Positions 1-11,084 of a stretch of DNA of 64,000 nucleotides are shown here, piece by piece (position 1 is the first letter of the stretch; each line of letters begins with the position of its first letter). Under the pieces are notes generated by a model that saw only the letters and a program-made list of their open reading frames with translations, was not told the origin of the DNA and made no database searches. Source of the stretch: JAWWOL01 sp963797535 (lineage in GTDB: Bacteria; Actinomycetota; Actinomycetes; JAWWOL01); NCBI GenBank assembly GCA_963797535.1, contig CAWCPQ010000001.1:1984001-2048000 (forward strand), in the 5' to 3' direction. Made by a program: the position numbers and the translations under genes.

Positions 1-1
1 G

Positions 2-358
2 GCGCCGCCGGCCCGGTCGGACTCCCCGCTGCCGCCGGCCAGGGCGTACGGTGCCCGGCTCGTGCAGGTGCTGTCGGAGGCCTGCGCCGGGCAGCGACCG
101 CTCACCCATCTCGCGCCGTACCTGTCCGGCGTCGTCTACGACCGGCTCGAACGGCACTTCGCGTCGACGCTGCGCGGCACCGGGGCTTCCGGCACCGGCA
201 ACCGGGCCAGTGTGCGCTCGGTGCGGGTCTTCGAACCGGGCCGGGGCGTGGCCGAGGTGTCGGCCGTTGTTCGTCGCGGCGAGCGGATGGCGGCAATCGC
301 GCTGCGGCTGGAGGGAGTCAACGGCCGCTGGCAGTGCACGGCTCTGCAGATCGGGTGA
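2..358 (+). CDS. Rv3235-family (DUF6459-like) protein, 3' part
   Basis: The frame is open from the first bases of the window to a TGA at 356-358, so the gene begins upstream; an internal GTG at 62 is not needed as a start. The visible 118 residues carry the family pattern of an alpha-helical segment (VQVLSEACAGQRPLTHLAPY) followed by a short beta-rich part ending WQCTALQIG. Actinobacterial Rv3235-like proteins are small, of unknown function and usually sit close to secA. Here two accessory genes lie between this gene and secA. Family assignment is from sequence pattern and position only. Confidence 0.7.
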   Translation, partial: APPARSDSPLPPARAYGARLVQVLSEACAGQRPLTHLAPYLSGVVYDRLERHFASTLRGTGASGTGNRASVRSVRVFEPGRGVAEVSAVVRRGERMAAIALRLEGVNGRWQCTALQIG

Positions 359-390
359 GCACATCGGCTGAGCGGGATAGCCTCAGCCCC

Positions 391-915
391 ATGCTGCTGC
401 ACGGCGTGCGAGTGACGTTGGAGCCGCTCGCACCCGAGCACGTCGAAGCGCTGCGCCGCATCCGGCGTACCCCTGAGGTTGCCTTCCGTTGGTACGACGT
501 GACGCTCGAGCCGGACTGGCCGTTCGACGACGAGGACTGCGCGAAGTTCGCCATCGTCTGCGACAACGCGGTGGTCGGCTTCATCCAGTACGTCGAGGAG
601 AGCGAGCCGCACTACCGCGAGGCGGCGATCGACATCCTGGTCGACCCCGCACTGCACAACCGCGGTATCGGGCGGGACGCCGTCGCGACCTTGGCCGCGC
701 ACCTGATCGACGACCGTGGGCATCATCGGCTGTCCATCGACCCGGCCGCTGACAACGAAGCGGCGATCCGGTGCTACGCCTCCGTCGGCTTCAAGCCGGT
801 CGGCATCGCCCGGCAGCAGGAGCAGGACGCCGATGGCCGAGGATGGCACGACGCCCTGCTCATGGACCTGCTGGCCGAGGAGCTGGTACGGCCGAAGCGT
901 TCCAGCAACGACTAG
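391..915 (+). CDS. GNAT acetyltransferase, AAC(6')-like
   Basis: A 174-residue GNAT-fold N-acetyltransferase expected to move an acetyl group from acetyl-CoA to an amine. The acetyl-CoA loop is visible as HNRGIGRDAV, followed by the helix-strand pattern DNEAAIRCYASVGFKPVG typical of the aminoglycoside 6'-N-acetyltransferase branch; the front half contains WPFDDED and VGFIQYVEE as in that branch. The start is the ATG at 391, because the open frame upstream (from 334) overlaps the preceding gene and does not resemble the family. The real substrate is unknown, and resistance should not be assumed. Its stop shares the bases CTAG with the stop of the convergent xylanase gene. Confidence 0.8.
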   Translation: MLLHGVRVTLEPLAPEHVEALRRIRRTPEVAFRWYDVTLEPDWPFDDEDCAKFAIVCDNAVVGFIQYVEESEPHYREAAIDILVDPALHNRGIGRDAVATLAAHLIDDRGHHRLSIDPAADNEAAIRCYASVGFKPVGIARQQEQDADGRGWHDALLMDLLAEELVRPKRSSND

Positions 916-2081
916 CGGGCACCGACCCCCGTCCGGTGCGGTGCACCGTATGCGGCCAGCTTCAGGTCCTGCTGCAGTGCAAAGAACGCCGGCTTGGGAT
1001 TGAGGTCGGTGTCGTACAACGTGGCGTAGCCCTCTCCGGTGAAGAAGCCCGGAACCCAGGAGTCTGCGTCGCCGAATCCCCAGACGGTGAAGGAGATGCA
1101 GCTGCGCACGGCCAGGCACGCCTTGAGCATCTGGTCGAACTCGTACGGCTGCGCGAACAAGGCCAGGTTGTCCGTCGGGGTCTGCTTGTTGTCCGTGGTC
1201 TCGACGAAGGTGCGGACGTCAGCCTCGGTGATCGCGACCTTCAGGCCCAGCCGGGCGTAGCGCTGCAGGTCGGACTTCATGAGCGTCGGGAAGCCGTACT
1301 GGGTGTCCAGGTGGCCCTGGTCGCCGACAGCGCCGATCGGGACGTGCTGCGCGATGAGGGACTTCACGAACGCGTAGGCGGCGTCGCTCTTGGCGTTGGA
1401 GCCATCCTCACCGGCGATGTTGTAGTCGTTGTAGACCAGGATCGCCTTCGGGTCAGCGGCGTGCGCCCACCGGAAGGCGTCAGCGATGACGCCTTGACCG
1501 AGGTGCTGGATCCAGAAGTCGTTCGGATTGAGCGTCGACGGGTTGGCGTCGGTGAAGAACTCGTTGGCGACGTCCCACTGCCAGATCTTGCCCTTGAAGT
1601 GGGTCACCTCGTCGGTGACGTGCTTGTGCAGCAAGCTCCTCAGCTGCGCGTCGGAGATGGTGCCGTTGCCGACGCCGGTGGTCAGCCAGTCGGGCAGCTG
1701 GTTGTGCCAGAGCAGCACATGACCACGGACGAGCTGGTGGTGCTTGTGCGCGTACGAGACGAGCCGATCAGCAGCTGACCAGTCATAGCTGCCCCTGGTG
1801 GGTTCCACGACCTGCCACTTCATCTCATTGCCGGGTGTGACGGCCGAGAACTGCTGGGCGAGCACCGTGTTGTAGGCCGGGGTGTCCAGGTCGAACGGGA
1901 TCACAGCGCTGCCGATGCGCAGCCCGACCTTGGCAGCAAGAGCGCGCAACGAGTCAGCCGGTACGTGGACGGAACCGCCGTGCCGGTCGTGATTGACGGA
2001 GACCGCGGTGGCGGTGCCGGCAATGCTGAGAACCGAGGCGGTGGCCACGGCGGCGACCGTGGTGAGACGGAGGAGCTTCAT
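912..2081 (-). CDS. secreted endo-1,4-beta-xylanase, family GH10
   Basis: A 389-residue extracellular enzyme that hydrolyses internal beta-1,4 bonds of xylan. It starts at the ATG at 2081, preceded by GGAGTCCTCG as ribosome binding site. The first 26 residues form a Sec signal peptide (MKLLRLTTVAAVATA..., ending ATA). The GH10 barrel follows: RGHVLLWHNQLPDW on strand 3, the acid/base glutamate E174 in WDVANEFF, and the nucleophile E286 in ITEAD. No carbohydrate-binding module is attached. It lies directly downstream of secA in the same direction but has its own 195-base upstream region with palindromic elements, so separate sugar-dependent control is likely. Confidence 0.93.
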   Translation of the reverse strand: MKLLRLTTVAAVATASVLSIAGTATAVSVNHDRHGGSVHVPADSLRALAAKVGLRIGSAVIPFDLDTPAYNTVLAQQFSAVTPGNEMKWQVVEPTRGSYDWSAADRLVSYAHKHHQLVRGHVLLWHNQLPDWLTTGVGNGTISDAQLRSLLHKHVTDEVTHFKGKIWQWDVANEFFTDANPSTLNPNDFWIQHLGQGVIADAFRWAHAADPKAILVYNDYNIAGEDGSNAKSDAAYAFVKSLIAQHVPIGAVGDQGHLDTQYGFPTLMKSDLQRYARLGLKVAITEADVRTFVETTDNKQTPTDNLALFAQPYEFDQMLKACLAVRSCISFTVWGFGDADSWVPGFFTGEGYATLYDTDLNPKPAFFALQQDLKLAAYGAPHRTGVGAR

Positions 2082-2104
2082 CGAGGACTCCTTTGACCCC
2101 TGGG

Positions 2105-2196
2105 TTTCGAAAATGTATCGGCAGGCTGCCGAGACTTTCCGACGATAAGGGGGAGCCCACACCGGGTCAATACCCTGGCAAACCGACACATTTTCG
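2105..2196 (-). promoter_or_regulatory. candidate xylanase operator elements
   Basis: Three symmetric elements lie in the xylanase upstream region. TTTCGAAA is a perfect 8-base palindrome at 2105-2112, next to the ribosome binding site. TCGGCA-GGC-TGCCGA is an inverted repeat at 2118-2132. A distant inverted pair has CGAAAATGT at 2108-2116 and ACATTTTCG at 2188-2196. CGAA/TTCG-type palindromes are known operators for LacI-type repressors of xylan genes in streptomycetes, so repression at this site is a reasonable inference. No LacI-type regulator is present in the window. Confidence 0.45.
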
Positions 2197-2276
2197 GACA
2201 CTGCGATGAACGCCTCTGCAGCGCACAACCTGGGCAGAGTTGTTCGGGAAGCTGCTCTCGAAAAGGTTTCGGAGCG

Positions 2277-5213
<2,937 letters not shown>

Positions 5214-5359
5214 TCGTCGGGCTCCCAGCAGTTCTTGGCACCCGGGGGTGACCGGGCAGTATGGAGGTGGCTCGTCGGACCGGCACACAGGGCCGACCCC
5301 GCCCATCGTAGGCCGTACGAGGGGCAAACGGTCCAGCTCTCGAGACCGTTCCTGTGCGT

Positions 5360-6763
5360 CTACACCACGCTGACCCGGGGACGGCTCGGCAGCAGCTGCA
5401 CGAGCAGGCCGGCGCCGGCGGCGGCCAGAGCCGTCCAGACCAGGGCAGCGGCGAAGGCGTGACCGCTCGCGGCGCCTGCTCCCGTACGCGAGAGGTAGAC
5501 GGAGCCGATGATGGCGACGCCGAGCGCTCCCCCCACGTCCAGAGCCGTGGACAGTACGCCGGAGGCGGACGCCGAGTGCTGCGGGCGGACCCTGGCCAGC
5601 ACCGTCTCCGCGAGTGGCGACAGGACAAGACCCATCCCGAAGCCGGCGATGAGCAGGCCGGGGGCGAGCCACCAGAGGCTGCCGTCGACTCCGATGTGCT
5701 CGGCGCCGGCGGAGATGAGCAGGTAGCCGCCTGCGACCTCCGCAGCCCCGATGGCGAGTGCCTGCCTGCCCCAGCGCTCGGCGATGGCCCGGCCGGTGAC
5801 CAGCGCAGCGAAGAAGCCGAGGCCGACCACCGCCGTGACGAGTCCCGAGCCGAGTGCTGACATGCCGCGCCCCTCCTGCAGGTAGAGCGACAGCACCAGG
5901 AAGAAGGAGGCCTGGCCGATGCAGAAGACCAGAGCCACAGCCAGTCCGCCGGTGTAGCCGCGGTCGTTCATGGCAGTGACGTCGATCAGCGGGACGCCGC
6001 CGGATCGTGCCAGATGTCCTTCGTACCAGGCAAACCCGCCGAGCAGGACCGGAGACGCGATCAGCGAGAGCACGGTCCACTCGGGCCAACCCTGCTCGCG
6101 GCCGAGGACGAGCGGCAGCACCAGAGCGAGCAGGGCCGACGCGATCAGGGCGACACCGGGAAGATCAAGCCGGGTCGGGTTCGGCACCCTGGACTCAGGT
6201 ACGAAACGAGGCGTCGCCGCGAGCGCTGCCAGGCCAACCGGCAGGTTCACCAGGTAGACGCTGCGCCAGCCCAGCCCGGCGATATCGGCCTCGATCAGCA
6301 GGCCGCCGATGACCTGACCGAAGACGCCGGCAGCGCCCAGCGTCAGGCCGTACGCCGCGAAGGCTTTGGACCTGGCCGGGCCGGTGTAGCTCGAGTTGAT
6401 GATGGCGAGGGTCTGCGGGGTCAGCAGCGCCGCGGCGACTCCCTGCAGCAGCCGCCCGGCGATGAGTACCTCGGTGTTGGGGGCGAGCCCGCAGATCGCA
6501 GAGGTGGCCGTGAACAGGCCGAGGCCGAACAGGAACATGCGGCGGCGACCGTGGATGTCGCCCAGGCGGCCGCCGGTGATGAGCAGTGCGGCCAGGGCGA
6601 GTCCGTAGCCGGCCACGATCAGCTGCACGGCTGCACCGCTGGCATGAAGCTCGCGTTGGGTGTCGGGCACCGCCACGTTGACGATGAAGAAGTCGAGCAT
6701 GGTCATGAAGGTGCCGGCGAGGACCACCGGCAGGGTCCACCTGCTGATTGTGGGCTGGTTCAC
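5360..6763 (-). CDS. MFS multidrug exporter, DHA2 (EmrB/QacA) family
   Basis: A 467-residue inner-membrane drug:proton antiporter with about 14 hydrophobic segments. Family signs are the N-terminal motif D (LDFFIVNVAVPDTQREL), loop 2-3 motif A (GGRLGDIHGRRRMF) and motif C in helix 5 (TLGAAGVFGQVIGG). The start is the GTG at 6763 preceded by CTGGAG; the frame extends upstream to 6997, but that would run over the divergent regulator gene and has no membrane character. It is divergent from the XRE regulator at 6897, and the 133 bases between them hold a perfect inverted repeat, so the regulator probably controls both. The substrate cannot be told from sequence. Confidence 0.9.
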   Translation of the reverse strand: MNQPTISRWTLPVVLAGTFMTMLDFFIVNVAVPDTQRELHASGAAVQLIVAGYGLALAALLITGGRLGDIHGRRRMFLFGLGLFTATSAICGLAPNTEVLIAGRLLQGVAAALLTPQTLAIINSSYTGPARSKAFAAYGLTLGAAGVFGQVIGGLLIEADIAGLGWRSVYLVNLPVGLAALAATPRFVPESRVPNPTRLDLPGVALIASALLALVLPLVLGREQGWPEWTVLSLIASPVLLGGFAWYEGHLARSGGVPLIDVTAMNDRGYTGGLAVALVFCIGQASFFLVLSLYLQEGRGMSALGSGLVTAVVGLGFFAALVTGRAIAERWGRQALAIGAAEVAGGYLLISAGAEHIGVDGSLWWLAPGLLIAGFGMGLVLSPLAETVLARVRPQHSASASGVLSTALDVGGALGVAIIGSVYLSRTGAGAASGHAFAAALVWTALAAAGAGLLVQLLPSRPRVSVV

Positions 6764-6844
6764 GGGGTGCTCCAGGAAGGTCGAGGACGCCGGGCCTTCG
6801 TGCTCCGGCACATCAACCGTCGGTGAGGCAGGCGCGTCGCGTCG

Positions 6845-6883
6845 ATGACCTCGCAGGTCATGGCCGGGCATGCTGGCCGGGCA
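6845..6883. promoter_or_regulatory. candidate operator in the divergent MFS/XRE region
   Basis: ATGACCT-CGC-AGGTCAT is a perfect 7+7 inverted repeat at 6845-6861. It is followed by an 11-base direct repeat TGGCCGGGCAT (6861-6871 and 6874-6884, period 13), just upstream of the XRE start at 6897. The position between two divergent genes, one of them a DNA-binding regulator, makes this the best candidate binding site. Confidence 0.5.
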
Positions 6884-6896
6884 TAGCGTGGCTGCC

Positions 6897-7694
6897 ATGA
6901 CATCGACCACGGCCGACAATCGTGCCGGCGCGATGCTGCGCGAGTGGCGAGAGCGTCGGCGGCTGAGCCAGCTGGACCTCGCCCTACTTGCCGGCACGTC
7001 GACCCGGCACCTGTCCTACGTCGAGACCGGCCGCTCACGACCTTCGCGGGACATGGTGCTGCGGCTGAGCGAGTCCCTCGACGTGCCGCTCGGCGATCGC
7101 AACCAGATCCTGCTGGGGGCCGGACATGCGCCGGCCTACGAGGACTGCCGCCGGGACATGGCGGCGACGCAGCGGTTGCTCGAGACTCTCGACCTCGCTC
7201 TTGCAGCGCATGACCCGTGGCCGGCGCTCGTGCTCGACGCGCACTTCGACGTGGTAGCAAGCAATGCCGCCGTCGATCGGTTGCTCACCCTGGTCGACGC
7301 CGACCTGCTCGACCCGCCGGTCAATGTCGTACGGGCGACGTTGCATCCCCGTGGACTTTCCCGCTACATCACGAACTTGCCCGCGTGGCGAGCGCATCTC
7401 GTACGGCAGGTTCGACGTCATGCTGACGTCGCCCCGTCGCACGATCTCGATGAGCTGTTGGCCGAGATCGAGGGCTATCCCACCGGTGGGGGCGACGTGG
7501 ACCGTACGGCCGGAGCGACGTTCGCCTTGCCGCTGGAACTGCTGATCGACGGGCAACCATTGCGGCTGTACAGCACGGTGGCCACGTTCGGGACGCCGCT
7601 CGACGTGGCCGCGAGTGAACTGGCGATCGAGACGTTTCTGCCGGCGGATGGCGCGACGCGGGAGTGGCTTACGGCTGCTGCTGAGTCGTCATGA
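6897..7694 (+). CDS. XRE-family regulator with MmyB-like ligand domain
   Basis: A 265-residue transcription regulator. Residues 8-65 form a Cro/XRE helix-turn-helix (LREWRERRRLSQLDLALLAG, then STRHLSYVETGRSRPS), and the remainder is the MmyB-like ligand-binding domain seen in many actinobacterial XRE repressors (HFDVVASNAAVDRLL, LHPRGLSRYITNL). The start is the ATG at 6897, not the in-frame upstream TTG/ATG positions, because the helix-turn-helix begins a few residues later. It is divergently transcribed from a DHA2 exporter and likely represses it and itself through the inverted repeat at 6845-6861. Its 3' end overlaps the convergent lipoprotein gene by 6 bases. Confidence 0.88.
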   Translation: MTSTTADNRAGAMLREWRERRRLSQLDLALLAGTSTRHLSYVETGRSRPSRDMVLRLSESLDVPLGDRNQILLGAGHAPAYEDCRRDMAATQRLLETLDLALAAHDPWPALVLDAHFDVVASNAAVDRLLTLVDADLLDPPVNVVRATLHPRGLSRYITNLPAWRAHLVRQVRRHADVAPSHDLDELLAEIEGYPTGGGDVDRTAGATFALPLELLIDGQPLRLYSTVATFGTPLDVAASELAIETFLPADGATREWLTAAAESS

Positions 7695-8147
7695 CACCAG
7701 CACGGTCAGGAGCGGACACGTCGCTGGCTGGGTTGCCGTGTCGGTGGAGCAGGGAACGCCCGTCTCCGACACCGTGGCCTTGCCAGGGGCCGCGGCCACG
7801 ACCGTAGTCCCGTCGATGTGCAGGACGGCGCCGTCGCTCCGAAGGGATCCGGCCGCCGGCCACGCGAAGCCCGCCACCCTCAGCGCGCCGCCGACCCGGA
7901 GCCGGATCACCGGTGGCGGCGCCAGAGTGCTGCCGAGACAGTCCAGCAGCGGGATGTACGAGGATGCCGTCACCGCGACCACGCCATCGGTGCCACAGGT
8001 TGAGGTGGCGAGCGGTGGTGGCGAGACGAAGTGCACCGATGGCGTGGCAGCGGTGGGTTGCACCACCTTGTTGGCAGTGCCACCACAGGCTGTCAGGAGT
8101 GCGGGCAGGATGAGCACGCTCGCTGCGATTCTCATGCCCACTGTCAT
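7689..8147 (-). CDS. putative lipoprotein, function unknown
   Basis: A 152-residue protein with a lipoprotein signal peptide: hydrophobic stretch MRIAASVLILPA and lipobox LLTAC, so Cys19 or nearby should be lipidated and the protein anchored outside the membrane. The start is the ATG at 8147 (MTVGMRIAA) with GGGAGCGGCTCG upstream. The mature part has four to five cysteines that may form disulfides, and a beta-rich C-terminal half (VIRLRVGGALRVAGF, GTTVVAAAPGKATV) resembling an Ig-like domain. The same frame stays open upstream to 8540. No family was recognised. Confidence 0.72.
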   Translation of the reverse strand: MTVGMRIAASVLILPALLTACGGTANKVVQPTAATPSVHFVSPPPLATSTCGTDGVVAVTASSYIPLLDCLGSTLAPPPVIRLRVGGALRVAGFAWPAAGSLRSDGAVLHIDGTTVVAAAPGKATVSETGVPCSTDTATQPATCPLLTVLVS

Positions 8148-8484
8148 CGAGCCGCTCCCGACTGGCTGGCGCTGCGGATTGGACGTCGGAAAGGGGTCAG
8201 CGGTTCCCATCAGCCGTGACTTTGCGACTACTTGGCCTGCGAGTAGGCGAAGTATCCGGAGGCCGTTGAGCGTGTGGGGGTCTATGGCCCACCAGAGTCT
8301 CAACGGACGGCCAACGACGACGAGGACAGCGACGGTTGCGCCTGCCACAGCAATGGGCGTAGACAGGGGACCATCGTCGCCGACGTGATGTATTTCCGGT
8401 GAGGCAGCGCGCTCTGTTTCGATCAACTCCCCGCCGGGGAGCCGGCGATGACCACGACGCGCCACCGACGAGCGGAGCACGGCG
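8148..8484. other. 337-base gap with an open hydrophobic frame
   Basis: No convincing gene is seen. The minus-strand frame of the lipoprotein stays open through most of this stretch, and around 8273-8354 it encodes a hydrophobic run (IAVAGATVAVLVVVGRPLRL). This could be a remnant of another membrane protein or chance in GC-rich DNA. There is no ribosome binding site for it. Promoters for the divergent genes at 8147 and 8485 are expected here but none stands out. Confidence 0.3.
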
Positions 8485-8787
8485 ATGACGGACCTGGTCG
8501 GCACGTGGCACAAGGCCGAGTCGGGATCGTGCGCTGACAAGTACCCGGATCAGCTGACCTTCTCCACGGGCACCTTCCGCGGTACCAGGGGAACCGGGCA
8601 GGGCTTCATCTGGTGGGACGCCGGCAGCTACCGGCTCGAGTCCGAGACCCGACTCGTCCTGACAACGGCAACCGATGCGCTGGTCTCGTACGAGATCCGG
8701 CTCGAGGGCGAGCACCTGTCGGTCACAGATCCTGACGGCTGCGCCTTCGGCTATCGCCGAACTCCTTCGAGTCCGCCCACGGGCTGA
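8485..8787 (+). CDS. small conserved-looking protein, unknown function
   Basis: A 100-residue soluble protein starting at an ATG with GGAGCACGGCG upstream. The sequence alternates beta strands (LVGTWHKAES, QLTFSTGTFRGT, SYRLESETRLVLTT, LVSYEIRLEGEHLSVTD) in a way that recalls small lipocalin-like or META-type beta-barrels: a GTW motif near the N-terminus and a closing strand with a cysteine. It has no signal peptide and two cysteines. It sits 44 bases before the large metzincin-like gene on the same strand and could be co-transcribed with it. Function is not recognised. Confidence 0.6.
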   Translation: MTDLVGTWHKAESGSCADKYPDQLTFSTGTFRGTRGTGQGFIWWDAGSYRLESETRLVLTTATDALVSYEIRLEGEHLSVTDPDGCAFGYRRTPSSPPTG

Positions 8788-8831
8788 CCCGCTTCTCCAC
8801 AACACCACTTCTTTTTCAGGGGGCAACAATC

Positions 8832-11060
8832 ATGTGTGAGGGCTGCAACAAAACAATCGGTTCCGGCCCCGCGGCACGCGGTGTCAGCGGCGGCGTGCCA
8901 TCGACTCCATCGCTGGTGAGGGCGCAGGTGCCGCTCGCGCACCGCATCACGATCACCGATGTCAACGACGACGTGGACGCTGCGGAGGACAAGGCCGTCG
9001 TCACCAAGCGACCGCTCCCGTTCACGTTCTGCAAGGCAATGCGAGCCGGCTGCTACGTGATCCACTACCAGCCGAGCCACAGCGTCCTGGTCAGCTTCGA
9101 GGGCACCCTGCGGGTCGACCGCTCGGCACCGGACGGCGGTCCGGACAACCTCATCGCCAGCGGAGACCTCTACCGCAAGTCGCTGCTGCTGCCACCGGTT
9201 CCGGTCCAGGGGCCGGTGTTCAACCCGATCCCCGATCCCGGTCCCGAAGTGCCGGGTCCCGTCACCGGTCCAATTGCTGGTCCAATTGCCGGACCGGTGC
9301 TCGGCCTGCACGACGCCCCGTCGACGGCGGTCCTGGTGTCCAAGGGTCCGGTTCGCCTGCGACCACTGCACTTGCGCCCGCGCATTCCAATCTTCGCGCG
9401 CGGCGCCTACTCCTCCTACCTCAAGGTGACCAGCATCACCGGGCCGACCATCGTGGCCAAGACCGGCGCCTGCACTGTCACCATCGTCGCCGAGCAGTTC
9501 GACTACACCCAGCCCACCGGCGGATCCTTCACCGGCTCCTTCCCCGGCTCGGCGAGTCGTACGGTGACGATGAACCTCTCGTTGTCCGCGACCCCGTCGC
9601 CAGCGGGCGGCCCCTCGTACACCGGCCGATGGGTCGTCGGCGGAGTAGACCGCGGCAGCATCAGCCTCGACTGGGTGTCCCGATTCTTCCGCAGGGCGAG
9701 CGTCGAGATAGACACCCTCGCCGGCGCTGTTCGGCCCGAGCCCGTACCCAATGGTTCCGGCGGTACGGAGTACTTCGACACGATCTACGCCAAGCACGGC
9801 TGGCAGCTGTCGGTGGTCAAGGACCAGAGCAACGTCCCGGTTCCGGCCGGAGTCACTGCCACCGCGTGCTGGTCCTCCGGGGACCTGCACAACCTGATGA
9901 CCGCCAACCGCAAGCCGACGACCGACCTCGACAAGGACTGGCACGTCCACCTGATGGTGGTGCCGGCCCAGCTCGGCTGCGGCCGCGGCGTCATGTACGA
10001 CACCATCGGCGTCCCCAGGGAGGGCTGCGCGAGCTTCTCCGACGACGGCTACCCGACCAGCGACTCCAGCAACTTCGGTGCCGCAGCCAACCAGGAGCAG
10101 CGCAACGTGGCCCGAGCGTTCCTGCGCAGCGCGACGCACGAGATCACCCACACGTTCAACCAGATCCACCAGGAGCAGGAGACGGCGGCGGACAACTCGA
10201 TCATGACCACAACGCCCAGCGTCGCCGACGTCCTGGGCGGACCGGCCACGGGTGCCCCCGGCGTCTTCCCCGACCAGATCAACCTTGCGGTCAACACCAA
10301 TGTCCGGCACCACCTCAACCACATGCCCGACCCGGTGATCCGCCCCGGCGGCTGGCCCTTCGCCTCCTGGTTCGGCAGCCCCGTCCTGCAGGCAGCCGAC
10401 CGGCACGAGTTCGCCGACTCCGAGCTGTCGCTCACACTGACCGGGCCCACGACCAACGTCGTGCTCGGTCAGCCGATCGAGCTGTCCTGGACCCTGACCA
10501 ACGGCACCGACGACGAGCTCGTGGTGCCCAACGACGTCAGCCTCGAGGGCCTCTACGCCTCGATGACGATCACCGACCCGTGGGGTACCCAACGGCCGTT
10601 CCGCCCGTACGTCATCGCCTGCGAGCAGACCCGCCTGGCAGCACTCGCTGCCGGCGACTCGATCTCCAGCACCCACCGGGTGTTCTGGAGCTCCGAGGGC
10701 CTCGCGTTCCCGCGGCCCGGTGCCTACCGGATCGGACTCGCGGTCACCTGGTCGGCGCAGGGCGTACCGGTCGGGGTGACGACGGAGGCAGACGTCTTCG
10801 TGGAGTACCCGGTCAACGCGGCCGACAACGAGGCGGCGGGACTGGTCCTCAACACCGAGGTGGGCAAGTGGGTCGCGCTCGGCGGCGGTGCCTACCACCT
10901 GACCGAGGCGACCCGCAGGTTGTCCGCGCTCAGCGAGTCCGGCGCCTCGGATGGGCCCTCGCCGCGGCTGCTGTCCGGCTTCGCCGACCTGTTGCCCGAG
11001 GCCCAGCCGAAGGCCAAGCCGGCGGCACGGCGGGCACGCAAGCCGAAGGGCACCGGCTGA
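8832..11060 (+). CDS. metzincin-like zinc metallopeptidase, unknown family
   Basis: A 742-residue protein starting at ATG 8832 after CAGGGGG. No family was recognised overall. Residues 436-446 read HEITHTFNQIH, which fits the metzincin zinc signature HExxHxxGxxH with Asn443 in the usual glycine position. Twelve residues later, NSIM (Met458) resembles a metzincin Met-turn. Upstream are an N-terminal CxxC (MCEGC), a beta-rich part, a Pro/Gly repeat stretch (PGPVTGPIAGPIAGPVLG, about residues 137-155) and a second beta-rich domain. Downstream is an Ig-like domain (LSLTLTGPTTNVVLGQPIEL..., about 535-660) and a basic Ala/Lys/Arg tail. There is no signal peptide or transmembrane helix, so localisation is unclear. 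The peptidase assignment is inference from the motif. Confidence 0.75.
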   Translation: MCEGCNKTIGSGPAARGVSGGVPSTPSLVRAQVPLAHRITITDVNDDVDAAEDKAVVTKRPLPFTFCKAMRAGCYVIHYQPSHSVLVSFEGTLRVDRSAPDGGPDNLIASGDLYRKSLLLPPVPVQGPVFNPIPDPGPEVPGPVTGPIAGPIAGPVLGLHDAPSTAVLVSKGPVRLRPLHLRPRIPIFARGAYSSYLKVTSITGPTIVAKTGACTVTIVAEQFDYTQPTGGSFTGSFPGSASRTVTMNLSLSATPSPAGGPSYTGRWVVGGVDRGSISLDWVSRFFRRASVEIDTLAGAVRPEPVPNGSGGTEYFDTIYAKHGWQLSVVKDQSNVPVPAGVTATACWSSGDLHNLMTANRKPTTDLDKDWHVHLMVVPAQLGCGRGVMYDTIGVPREGCASFSDDGYPTSDSSNFGAAANQEQRNVARAFLRSATHEITHTFNQIHQEQETAADNSIMTTTPSVADVLGGPATGAPGVFPDQINLAVNTNVRHHLNHMPDPVIRPGGWPFASWFGSPVLQAADRHEFADSELSLTLTGPTTNVVLGQPIELSWTLTNGTDDELVVPNDVSLEGLYASMTITDPWGTQRPFRPYVIACEQTRLAALAAGDSISSTHRVFWSSEGLAFPRPGAYRIGLAVTWSAQGVPVGVTTEADVFVEYPVNAADNEAAGLVLNTEVGKWVALGGGAYHLTEATRRLSALSESGASDGPSPRLLSGFADLLPEAQPKAKPAARRARKPKGTG

Positions 11061-11084
11061 GTGCCTGCCGATTGGTGATCGCGG

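Noticed and set aside
5214..6089. N-terminal extension of SecA in the same open frame
   Set aside because: It runs antisense through the MFS gene, is Arg-rich, and SecA homologs begin at the GTG at 5213.
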